This document shows, in pieces, positions 1 to 4,768 of a stretch of DNA of 5,617 nt. The stretch lies in contig JALOMD010000244.1 of assembly GCA_025455595.1 (NCBI GenBank), forward strand, positions 1 through 5,617, given 5' to 3'. The notes beneath the pieces were generated by a model, which saw only the letters and a program-made list of their open reading frames with translations, was not told the origin of the DNA and made no database searches. Within the stretch, counting starts at the first letter, position 1; the number at the start of each line of letters is the position of its first letter. A program made the position numbers and the translations under genes. The stretch is from Cytophagales bacterium (lineage in GTDB: Bacteria; Bacteroidota; Bacteroidia; Cytophagales; 172606-1).

Positions 1-1
1 T

Positions 2-460
2 CCGGGTGTGGGCAAAGTCTATGATTTCAAGGCGATTACGAGCCTGAAACCGGAGGTCGCCGACGGTAAGAAAATATTCGCCACCAACTGCGCCAACTGC
101 CACAAAGTGGGCAAACAAGGCGCGGAAATCGGCCCAGAACTGACGCAAATCCGCAAGAAATTCGACAAACTCGGCCTGCTCGATGCCATTGTGAACCCCA
201 GTGCGGGTATTGTGTTCGGCTACGAGCCGTGGCTCATCAACACTACCGATGGCAACTCGGTCTATGGCTTTATGGTGGCCGATGGGGCGCAGTCGGTAGT
301 GGTCAAAGACATCGCCGGACAAAAGCACGTAATTCCGGCCAAAAACATCAGTTCCCGCAAAAAACAAGAACAAAGCCTGATGCCTGACCCAACAGCGATG
401 GGATTATCAGACAAGGACTTGGCGAATCTGACCGAGTACTTGCTGACGATAAAAGAATAG
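2..460 (+). CDS. C-terminal part of a c-type cytochrome-domain protein (Pirellula/Verrucomicrobium-type heme-binding domain), 5' end outside window
   Basis: The frame is open from the first full codon, so the gene begins to the left; the GTG at 8 is not a convincing start. About 152 residues are visible. One heme c site, CANCH, is encoded at 89-103, preceded by the helix DGKKIFATNCANCH and followed by KVGKQGAEIGPEL. Near the end, SLMPDPTAMG offers a methionine for the sixth heme ligand, followed by a final helix, LSDKDLANLTEYLLTIKE. This order (CxxCH, IGPEL, a small beta region with INTTDGNSVYGFMV, LMP, end) is that of the roughly 130-residue heme-binding domain at the C-terminus of large exported proteins in Planctomycetes, Verrucomicrobia and Bacteroidota, often behind a beta-propeller dehydrogenase-like domain. 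By inference it acts in the periplasm as an electron-transfer module of an oxidoreductase. The substrate cannot be told from this fragment. The domain call is strong; the full protein is unknown. Confidence 0.93.
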   Translation, partial: PGVGKVYDFKAITSLKPEVADGKKIFATNCANCHKVGKQGAEIGPELTQIRKKFDKLGLLDAIVNPSAGIVFGYEPWLINTTDGNSVYGFMVADGAQSVVVKDIAGQKHVIPAKNISSRKKQEQSLMPDPTAMGLSDKDLANLTEYLLTIKE

Positions 461-704
461 AGTTCTACAGAGGAAGTATAGAAAAATTCAGCTTACGCTT
501 CAACTGATAGCAGGGTTCTGCTTTCGCATCACTGATAAGTCGGAGAAGAAGCGTTTTGGGCATTTTTTGCTTAAAACGCTGCATAACATCAGTAAGTGAG
601 TCGGGTGCGAGTATGGGTTTGGTGTAAACATAGAAACTATTTCGCTTGTCTTGGAGACTGTATTTATTACGTGTCAACCCGCAACTCTCTGTGGCTAAAC
701 TCTT
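461..704. other. Intergenic gap, 244 bases, one palindrome and no gene seen
   Basis: This gap lies between the cytochrome-domain gene and the lipoprotein gene. It holds the first palindrome copy (550-580) and, upstream of it, two loosely similar stretches at about 492-508 and 520-537 that share ACTGATA. The short open frames crossing it, on both strands, have no recognisable protein content. I see no tRNA, no riboswitch and no convincing TTTG/TAnnTTTG promoter pair. Confidence 0.6.
550..580. repeat. Palindrome family copy 1 (GCGTTTTGGGC-type hairpin)
   Basis: AGCGTTTT at 550-557 pairs perfectly with AAAACGCT at 573-580. The inner part (GGGCA with TGCTT) continues the stem with two G-T positions that would be G-U pairs in RNA. 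The loop is T-rich. The right flank GCTGCAT is shared with copy 4 at 3433-3439. It lies about 90 bases after the stop codon of the cytochrome-domain gene and has no T-run after it, so it is not a classical intrinsic terminator. Confidence 0.85.
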
Positions 705-1856
705 ATGAAGAAAGCAGCTTGGATTTGCATTTTGCTTTGCTTGGCTGCGTGTGTACCTGCGCAACGACACAGCCAACTTCCTGCATCACGCGAACAATGC
801 CGGATACTGGCTCACAAACGCATTCAGTCTTCCGTTCGCACGCGGGGTTTCAAACCGACAGCCGAGCGAATACCTGTAAAGTCCCGTGGAATACCTCGCC
901 CACCGCTGAAAGAAACGCCATTCGGAATCACCAACAAGACAACCGCGCCGACAATCGTTCAAACACCTTCTATTGGCCATGCTTTGGCCCATGTTGCTGA
1001 TTTTACCAAAGATTCAAGCGAAAGGGGCAGGACGGTGTCGGCCCGCACCCGAACAGAGAAACGTCCCGTCCATTATCCGGCCTCCGAGTCGGTCGAACTT
1101 GTTGCAGCCCAGGTGCGTACTGTTGTGACTCATGGGCCGAACACAGGTTATGTCCGTGAAAACGACCTGCTCGTTGTGTTTGGAGGTGTTTTGCTGTCCA
1201 GCACGTTGCTGACCTACGCGTTGCGGCGGCGGACGAAAGCACTTTCGCATTGGGCCTCTCGGCAGCCTTGGAAAACACGCACTTTGCTCACGCTCATCCA
1301 TCTCGGAACCGCGTTCGGCTCCATTGCCTTGGGAAAGTGGTACGGTGACCAAGGGATGCTTCTTTCACAGAATACACTTTACGCGGCTTTGACAGTATTC
1401 GGCTTGGGGACGCTTCTCTATCCCCGTGCCGGTACGGTGTCGAACCGTTACCAACGTCGCAAAATACATGATTCCCTGTTGTTTGCATCGGCCACTTTTC
1501 TGATGCTGTACACAGGAAACCACGAAATTCCGGTTGCCTATACAAATGGCACGCAACCGCGCGAAATATTTACCGGCGTTTCTGCCAAGGCTCGGAGCAC
1601 ACAAGCTACTGCGGGCGAAGGGAGGCCGCAAAAGGGCAGACTGATAGGATTGAAAATAATCTTGTCGCTGCTGGCGGCCGCGCTTTACGTTTTCCTGACT
1701 TTGGCGGTGCTGGCGTTGAGTTGCAGCCTGTTTTGCTCAGGCAGTGGCGGCTTGGGGTTGCTTGTGTTGGTGGGTGGCGCAGCCGCAGTCAATTTCTTAG
1801 GCGTGGTTCTCATTCGGGCCGTTTGGAGCATCAGAACAAAGGTAAAGCCTGAATAG
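705..1856 (+). CDS. Unrecognised membrane lipoprotein with several transmembrane segments, 383 residues
   Basis: I do not recognise this family. The N-terminus MKKAAWICILLCLAAC is a lipoprotein signal peptide: two lysines, a short hydrophobic stretch and the lipobox LAAC with Cys16 as the likely lipidated residue. Residues about 20-150 are polar and rich in R, T, P and S (probably an extracytoplasmic linker). Hydrophobic segments follow at about 154-172, 191-210, 222-239, 256-270, 312-343 (long enough to be a tight pair or one extended helix) and 346-373, with a basic tail. The two C-terminal segments are separated by a Cys-, Ser- and Gly-rich turn (SCSLFCSGSGG, 339-349), a layout I recall from other unnamed Bacteroidota membrane proteins. 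The ATG at 705 was chosen because it starts exactly at the signal peptide, although no Shine-Dalgarno is visible. It is followed 48 bases downstream by the CAP-domain gene, so the two are likely co-transcribed. A lipid anchor together with a polytopic C-terminal half is unusual; the signal could instead act as a first membrane anchor. Function is unknown. Confidence 0.82.
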   Translation: MKKAAWICILLCLAACVPAQRHSQLPASREQCRILAHKRIQSSVRTRGFKPTAERIPVKSRGIPRPPLKETPFGITNKTTAPTIVQTPSIGHALAHVADFTKDSSERGRTVSARTRTEKRPVHYPASESVELVAAQVRTVVTHGPNTGYVRENDLLVVFGGVLLSSTLLTYALRRRTKALSHWASRQPWKTRTLLTLIHLGTAFGSIALGKWYGDQGMLLSQNTLYAALTVFGLGTLLYPRAGTVSNRYQRRKIHDSLLFASATFLMLYTGNHEIPVAYTNGTQPREIFTGVSAKARSTQATAGEGRPQKGRLIGLKIILSLLAAALYVFLTLAVLALSCSLFCSGSGGLGLLVLVGGAAAVNFLGVVLIRAVWSIRTKVKPE

Positions 1857-1894
1857 TTGTATCGACGGTGCGCACTTGTTGCGTATCGTCTTAC

Positions 1895-1899
1895 GAAGG
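1895..1899 (+). promoter_or_regulatory. Shine-Dalgarno-like GAAGG deciding the CAP gene start
   Basis: GAAGG ends five bases before the ATG at 1905. It is the best ribosome-binding match ahead of any gene in the window. It favours ATG 1905 over the in-frame TTG at 1857, which directly abuts the previous stop codon and would put 16 non-signal-like residues in front of a good signal peptide. Confidence 0.5.
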
Positions 1900-1904
1900 C
1901 ACCC

Positions 1905-2639
1905 ATGAACGCCTGTATCCATCGTTCTGTCCATTGCTTGCTGGCTGCACTGGTTTTGGTGTTGTCGGTCGGTTGGCAGCAATTGCCCGAAATCCCGGCC
2001 TACTACCGAATGAACTGGCGGCAGTTCCAAGCACTGCCCGCCGTTCACCGGACGATTGACGTGTTGCAGCCGGACTACGAACTGCTGGACGCGGCTTTTT
2101 TCCACGCCGCCAACGAGGCTCGTCACAAGGAACATCTGCCAGACTGGGCATATTCATCCGCCTTGCACCGTTCGGCGGCAGGGCATTCGGATTCAATGGT
2201 GGAGAACAATTTTTACGGACACGAAGACCGCAGTAACCCAGCCCGTTTCTATGCGCACCAGCGTATCGTGGCCGCCGGCGGCAGGTTCCAAGCAATCGGC
2301 GAGAACATTGCCCAATATGATCTGATGGCGACGAAAAGGTCGTATTGCCCGCGCAAACAGCCAAACGGCGAGTATCTGTACCTCGACTGTACCACCCAAA
2401 AACCGTTTCCGCCGTACACGTACTGGGCTTATGCCCAGCGGGTTGTGCACGGATGGATGCATTCGCCCAGCCACCGCCGCAACATGTTCAACCCCGATTT
2501 CCAGTTCATGGCGTGTGCCGTGCGGGTGGGCAAGAACCCTTTCCGACAGCGGGCTGCTCCTTTCGCCTGCATTACGCAGAATTTCGGCGGCTCCGTTGCC
2601 AAGAGCCCTGCCCAGCCGTCTGTAAGAAATCGGCCCTGA
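1905..2639 (+). CDS. Secreted CAP/SCP-domain protein (YkwD-like), 244 residues
   Basis: Residues 1-26 form a signal peptide (MNACIHRS, then a leucine/valine/alanine core), so the protein is exported. The CAP domain fills about 58-228. Its landmarks in order are: LLDAAFFHAANEAR (60-73), the opening helix; LHRSAAGHSDSM (87-98); FYGHED with His106; GEN (132-134) with Glu133; WMHSPSHRRNM with His190 and Asn193; and ACITQNFG (221-228), the closing strand. His106, Glu133 and His190 are the residues expected to line the CAP cavity, so the site looks intact. Between GEN and the SPSH motif there is a stretch of about 40 residues with Cys148 and Cys162; Cys204 and Cys222 lie near the end. These suggest disulfides. 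CAP proteins in bacteria are secreted or surface proteins, some linked to sporulation or cell-wall and lipid binding, but no general reaction is agreed. It follows the lipoprotein gene by 48 bases, and a palindrome begins 15 bases after its stop. Family is firm; role and ligand are not known. Confidence 0.93.
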   Translation: MNACIHRSVHCLLAALVLVLSVGWQQLPEIPAYYRMNWRQFQALPAVHRTIDVLQPDYELLDAAFFHAANEARHKEHLPDWAYSSALHRSAAGHSDSMVENNFYGHEDRSNPARFYAHQRIVAAGGRFQAIGENIAQYDLMATKRSYCPRKQPNGEYLYLDCTTQKPFPPYTYWAYAQRVVHGWMHSPSHRRNMFNPDFQFMACAVRVGKNPFRQRAAPFACITQNFGGSVAKSPAQPSVRNRP

Positions 2640-2653
2640 GAATACGCAACGGT

Positions 2654-2678
2654 GTTTTGGGCAAATTTTGCTCAAAAC
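2654..2678. repeat. Palindrome family copy 2
   Basis: GTTTTGGGCAAA (2654-2665) and TTTGCTCAAAAC (2667-2678) are reverse complements with one mismatch, separated by a single T. The right flank GGCA is shared with copies 3 and 6. It starts 15 bases after the CAP gene stop and could stop transcription there, but no T-run follows. Confidence 0.85.
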
Positions 2679-2717
2679 GGCAATTCAATCGGCACGTTAT
2701 TTTTCTGCCGTACTTTT

Positions 2718-2725
2718 TAGCTTTG
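2718..2725 (+). promoter_or_regulatory. Possible Bacteroidota -7 promoter element (TAGCTTTG)
   Basis: TAGCTTTG fits the Bacteroidota -7 consensus TAnnTTTG exactly and lies about 120 bases before the SugE-type start codon. The expected TTTG about 20 bases upstream is missing; only a T-rich stretch (GTTATTTTT, 2697-2705) is there. A single eight-base match in a T-rich gap can easily be chance. Confidence 0.25.
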
Positions 2726-2746
2726 CCAAAAACAAGGCAAGCAACC

Positions 2747-2760
2747 ATTTTGGGCAAAAA
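2747..2760. repeat. Half copy of the palindrome family
   Basis: ATTTTGGGCAAAAA matches the left arm of the family, and no right arm follows. Read on the other strand it faces copy 2 (2654-2678), so the pair may be a decayed version of the two-ended arrangement seen at 4542-4705. Confidence 0.5.
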
Positions 2761-2811
2761 CATCCTCCTCAATTCAGAATCGGCTTAGCCGAACCGACGT
2801 TTCTGACTTGA

Positions 2812-2842
2812 ATTCGTACTTCGCACCTCGTAAATCGTACTT
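2812..2842 (+). repeat. Heptamer tandem tract abutting the SugE-type start codon
   Basis: After ATT there are four 7-base units beginning at 2815, 2822, 2829 and 2836: CGTACTT, then CGCACCT, then CGTAAAT, and the first unit again. The tract ends four bases before the ATG at 2847. Bases 2812-2842 match 4738-4768 with only one difference in 31, although the genes behind them are unrelated. Confidence 0.9.
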
Positions 2843-2846
2843 CAAA

Positions 2847-3164
2847 ATGTCTTGGTTTTATCTGTTTTTGGCCGGTCTGTTTGAAATAGGCTGGCCGCTG
2901 GGATTTAAGTTGTCACAAACCACCGGGCAACGCTACACATGGATTTCCGTTGCCATTGTGTCCATGGCCCTGAGCGGCTATTTTCTGTGGCTGGCGCAGC
3001 GGCACATTCCCATTGGCACGGCCTACGCGGTGTGGACGGGCATCGGGGCCGTCGGCACATTCGTCATCGGCATTGTGTTTTTCAACGACTCGCACAGTGC
3101 TTGGCGCATTTTCTCAGTGTTCTTGGTAGTGGCCGGGCTTGTCGGACTCAAACTGTCGCACTGA
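2847..3164 (+). CDS. sugE: Small multidrug resistance family protein, SugE/Gdx type (guanidinium exporter)
   Basis: The protein has 105 residues and four hydrophobic segments (about 3-21, 30-49, 57-79 and 86-103), the usual size and shape of the family. It is expected to work as an antiparallel dimer in the inner membrane, exchanging protons for a cation. Key residues are present: Glu13 in GLFEIGW, the shared proton/substrate carboxylate; Trp16; Ser43; Tyr60 and Trp63 in GTAYAVWTGIGAVG; and Lys102 near the end (GLKLSH). The stretch from GTAYAV to GAVG and the Lys-containing C-terminus agree with the SugE/Gdx branch, known to export guanidinium, rather than with the EmrE/QacE drug-export branch. 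ATG 2847 was chosen because it gives the canonical MSW start; the in-frame TTG at 2808 would add 13 residues encoded by the heptamer tract. There is no Shine-Dalgarno and no partner SMR gene next to it, so it probably acts as a homodimer. Guanidinium as substrate is inferred from the branch; the branch call is fairly sure. Confidence 0.93.
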   Translation: MSWFYLFLAGLFEIGWPLGFKLSQTTGQRYTWISVAIVSMALSGYFLWLAQRHIPIGTAYAVWTGIGAVGTFVIGIVFFNDSHSAWRIFSVFLVVAGLVGLKLSH

Positions 3165-3170
3165 GGGCGG

Positions 3171-3263
3171 CCCCCTCCCGGCCTCCCCCGAAGGGGGAGG
3201 AGAAAAAACTCCCCTTTCTTTGGGAGAGCCTGCCTGTCGGCAGACAGGGGGGCCGGGGGTGAG
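3171..3263. repeat. GC-rich snapback element with three nested hairpins
   Basis: Outer arms CCCCCTCCCGGCC (3171-3183) and GGCCGGGGGTGAG (3251-3263) match as reverse complements at 10 of 13 positions. Inside are a perfect hairpin of eight pairs with a GAA loop (3182-3200), a weaker hairpin CTCCC/GGGAG (3209-3226), and a near-palindrome of 18 bases (3230-3247) around CTGTCGGCAG. The element begins six bases after the SugE-type stop codon. Sequences of this make-up are, from memory, common between genes in Bacteroidota and may end transcription. I assign it as a repeat from its structure alone. Confidence 0.75.
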
Positions 3264-3273
3264 GCTGGCCTTG

Positions 3274-3300
3274 CGTTTTGGGTGGTTTTTGCCCAAAACG
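3274..3300. repeat. Palindrome family copy 3
   Basis: CGTTTTGGG (3274-3282) and CCCAAAACG (3292-3300) are perfect reverse complements of nine bases around a nine-base T/G-rich loop. It is the most exact copy in the window. The right flank GGCA is shared with copies 2 and 6. Confidence 0.88.
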
Positions 3301-3400
3301 GCAGTCGAAAAACAAGCAACTGAAATGGTTTTCTCACAGTCCGTGGTTGCACGATATTGGTTTTCATCCTATCGAAACTCTATTCTTCGCGAGTACTTGA

Positions 3401-3436
3401 TTTGGGGTGTTTTTCCTGTTTTTTGCCCAAAACGCT
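3401..3436. repeat. Palindrome family copy 4, degenerate
   Basis: The right arm (GCCCAAAACGCT, 3425-3436) is intact and carries the GCTGCAT flank found in copy 1. The left side keeps only TTTGGGG (3401-3407), so six bases still pair across a long T-rich loop. Confidence 0.65.
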
Positions 3437-3460
3437 GCATTGTTCGGTTGAGGGACTAAA

Positions 3461-3481
3461 GACCAATCACTAATGACCAAG
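3461..3481 (+). repeat. Heptamer tract containing the DUF481 start codon
   Basis: Three 7-base units, GACCAAT, CACTAAT and GACCAAG, run from 3461 to 3481. The ATG at 3473-3475 falls across the border of the second and third units, so the start codon and the codons Thr2 and Lys3 are part of the repeat. Three units is a short tract; I call it because period-7 tracts of other sequence sit in the same place ahead of two other genes. Confidence 0.55.
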
Positions 3482-4309
3482 TACTTTTTTTTATTGATTT
3501 TTACTGTAATATCACAGTCGTATGCCCAAGTGCGCGACAGTGTGCGGACAGATACGGCCCGTGCCGCCGGAACAAACGCCGTAATCGGCCAACCCGACAC
3601 CACCAGGCCGAAACAAACCCCGCCCGCCGTGCCTTACTGGACGTACAGCTTGGGCATAGACGGCATGTTCAACAGCGGCAACGTGAACCGGCGGCTGTTG
3701 ACCGTCCGTGGCACGGTGAGCCACGAGACACCCAACTCCATCTGGGGTTTTTTCTCTTCGCCGCGTTTCCAATACGGCACCAACAACGAAATCTTGCAGG
3801 AACGCGAACTGTTCGTTGATTTCAACAACACGTGGTTCAAGGCGCGGCACGATGTCTATGGGCTGTTTTTCGGAGCTTACGAACAGAGCAACCTGCGGCA
3901 AATCAACCACCGGCTCAACGTTGGGGTAGGAGCGGGGTGGCAAATCGTGGGCGGCCGCCGCGTGCCGAGCAGCCGGTTCCAGTTGTCGTTGAGCAACGCG
4001 CTGCTCCGCGAATTCACAGACTTCATCTCCATCCCCGACCGCGACGTGTACCGCCTCTCGACGCGCCTGAAAGTTCGGTATGAGATTGTGAAGGAAAAGC
4101 TCACCTTTCAGAATACCACTTTCTATCAGCCGGCCCTTGACCAACGAAACCTCCGCTGGAATACCATTTCGCAGTTGGTTTTCAAACTCAGCAAGCAATT
4201 GTCGCTGACAGCCACGCTTGACCAGTCGTACGAAAGCGTGAATGTGCAAGGCGTGCGCAGCAATCAACTCAACGCCACGCTGGGGCTGAGTTATGCGGGA
4301 AGTAGGTGA
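3473..4309 (+). CDS. DUF481-type outer-membrane beta-barrel protein, 278 residues
   Basis: Residues 1-19 (MTKYFFLLIFTVISQSYAQ) are a signal peptide. Residues 20-52 are a Thr/Pro/Arg-rich linker. From about 55 on the protein alternates short polar and aromatic strands typical of an outer-membrane barrel: WTYSLGIDGMFNSGNVNRRLLTVRG, then WGFFSSPRFQYGTNN, ELFVDFNNTWF, HDVYGLFFGAYEQSN, INHRLNVGVGAGWQIV, RFQLSLSNALLREF and RLKVRYEIVKEKLTFQNTTFYQP. The pattern (NSGN..R at the start, RFQYG, R..YGLFFGAYE, INHRLNVGVGAGW, FYQP.L) fits the DUF481 family, whose best-known member, YdiY, is called a salt-induced outer-membrane protein. Its function is not established. The last strand ends LGLSYAGSR rather than with the C-terminal aromatic residue usual for barrel proteins. 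ATG 3473 is the only sensible start, since the next Met is residue 65. A palindrome follows 38 bases after the stop, and no gene is close enough on either side to share an operon. Confidence 0.85.
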   Translation: MTKYFFLLIFTVISQSYAQVRDSVRTDTARAAGTNAVIGQPDTTRPKQTPPAVPYWTYSLGIDGMFNSGNVNRRLLTVRGTVSHETPNSIWGFFSSPRFQYGTNNEILQERELFVDFNNTWFKARHDVYGLFFGAYEQSNLRQINHRLNVGVGAGWQIVGGRRVPSSRFQLSLSNALLREFTDFISIPDRDVYRLSTRLKVRYEIVKEKLTFQNTTFYQPALDQRNLRWNTISQLVFKLSKQLSLTATLDQSYESVNVQGVRSNQLNATLGLSYAGSR

Positions 4310-4310
4310 G

Positions 4311-4345
4311 GGGCATGGGCAGAGAGCATGGGGCATGGAGCATGG
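4311..4345 (+). repeat. Heptamer tandem tract (GCATGG type)
   Basis: Five 7-base units, such as GGGCATG, AGCATGG and GGCATGG, begin two bases after the DUF481 stop codon. The second unit (GGCAGAG) is diverged. The tract passes directly into palindrome copy 5 with one base between. Confidence 0.85.
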
Positions 4346-4346
4346 A

Positions 4347-4375
4347 GCGTTTTGGGCGTTTTTTGCCTAAAACGC
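4347..4375. repeat. Palindrome family copy 5
   Basis: GCGTTTTGGGC (4347-4357) and GCCTAAAACGC (4365-4375) pair with a single mismatch (a G-U pair in RNA) around the seven-base loop GTTTTTT. It lies 38 bases after the DUF481 stop codon. Confidence 0.88.
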
Positions 4376-4542
4376 CCTGCTGTGCCCTCGGCGGACGATG
4401 CTTGCCAATTCCCGCTGTTTTCGGACTAAAAATTGCGTGGTTGGAAAGTAAGGCAATCGGTTGCGGACAATTTCGCGCCGATTCGTAACTTTCAGCCAGC
4501 AACTTTCGCGTGAGCAAGGCGAATAGACATCATCTGACATTG

Positions 4543-4569
4543 CGTTTTAGCCAAAATTTGCCCAAAACG
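4543..4569. repeat. Palindrome family copy 6
   Basis: CGTTTTAGCCAAA (4543-4555) and TTTGCCCAAAACG (4557-4569) are reverse complements with two mismatches around a single A. The right flank GGCA is shared with copies 2 and 3. It forms the left end of the compound element. Confidence 0.8.
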
Positions 4570-4676
4570 GCATTTGTCCGAACTGTGATTTTATAGTGAT
4601 TTCCGTGATGAGCGTGATTGAACAGCTTTGTCATGGCAATGCCTGAATCATTTGAAAACCAAGGTTCTGACAAAAT

Positions 4677-4705
4677 GCGTTTTGGGCAAAAAACGCCAGA
4701 AACGC
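4677..4705. repeat. Palindrome family copy 7
   Basis: GCGTTTTGGGC (4677-4687) and GCCAGAAACGC (4695-4705) pair with two mismatches around a seven-base loop. It is the right end of the compound element and is in facing orientation to copy 6. Confidence 0.8.
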
Positions 4706-4710
4706 TTTTG

Positions 4711-4768
4711 CTCATCTACTCAATTGCTCATTTACTCATTCGTACTTCGTACCTCGTAAATCGTACTT
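4711..4768 (+). repeat. Two joined tandem tracts (8-base then 7-base period) ending at a start codon
   Basis: Bases 4711-4742 read as 8-base units starting with CTCA (CTCATCTA, CTCAATTG and so on). From 4741 the period changes to seven, with units CGTACTT, CGTACCT and CGTAAAT and the first unit again, ending at 4768, seven bases before the ATG at 4776. The second part is the near-identical twin of the tract at 2812-2842. The few bases left between tract and start contain AGGA (4770-4773), which is too close to the ATG to be a good ribosome-binding site. Confidence 0.85.

Larger units (their letters stand above)
2640..2846. other. Intergenic gap before the SugE-type gene: palindromes, possible promoter, heptamer tract
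   Basis: This 207-base gap contains palindrome copy 2 just after the CAP stop, a half copy at 2747-2760 in facing orientation, a TAnnTTTG match at 2718-2725, a small perfect hairpin TCGGC-TTA-GCCGA at 2780-2792 and the heptamer tract 2812-2842. I looked for guanidine riboswitch features (paired small hairpins with ACGR loops) because of the downstream gene and saw none. Confidence 0.6.
3165..3472. other. 308-base intergenic gap made mostly of repeats
   Basis: The gap holds, in order: a GC-rich snapback element (3171-3263), palindrome copy 3 (3274-3300), about 100 bases of unassigned A/T-richer sequence, a degenerate palindrome copy 4 (3401-3436) and a heptamer tract (3461-3481) that runs into the DUF481 gene. 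A + strand open frame crosses it (3139-3459) but its product is just the translated repeats. No RNA gene was seen. Confidence 0.65.
4542..4705. mobile_element. Compound 164-base inverted element bounded by two palindromes (MITE- or REP-pair-like)
   Basis: The left arm 4542-4600 and the reverse complement of the right arm 4647-4705 are both 59 bases and match at about 42 positions by hand without gaps. The best block is TTTGCCCAAAACG followed by CATTTGTC and GAAC. Each arm starts with a complete palindrome of the family: copy 6 at 4543-4569 and copy 7 at 4677-4705. The centre includes repeated GTGATT words (4585-4618). It encodes no protein, so if mobile it would depend on an enzyme made elsewhere. 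I see no clear target-site duplication. The inverted structure is seen; mobility is inferred. Confidence 0.55.

Noticed and set aside
492..537. Direct repeat with ACTGATA in the first gap
   Set aside because: Only about a dozen scattered bases agree, with a gap; this is weak enough to be chance.
596..1000. 134-residue open frame on the + strand overlapping the lipoprotein gene
   Set aside because: It has no recognisable content and conflicts with the 705-1856 frame, which has a clear lipobox start and membrane segments.
1857..1904. TTG start extending the CAP protein by 16 residues
   Set aside because: The ATG at 1905 has a GAAGG upstream and begins a normal signal peptide; the extension is Arg-rich and directly abuts the previous stop.
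2654..2678. Classical intrinsic terminator after the CAP gene
   Set aside because: The stem is A/T-rich and no T-run follows it, so a termination role is only a possibility.
2780..2792. Mini-ykkC-like riboswitch hairpin ahead of the SugE-type gene
   Set aside because: There is only one hairpin, with a TTA loop rather than the ACGR loops of that riboswitch.
3139..3459. 106-residue + strand open frame across the SugE-type gene end and the repeat gap
   Set aside because: Its sequence is the translation of the GC-rich element and a palindrome.
3512..4336. 274-residue open frame on the minus strand
   Set aside because: It is antisense to the DUF481 gene, which has a signal peptide and recognisable barrel strands; the minus frame has neither.
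550..4705. CRISPR array made of the repeated palindromes
   Set aside because: Copies are irregularly spaced across whole genes, vary in sequence and orientation, and no cas genes are present.
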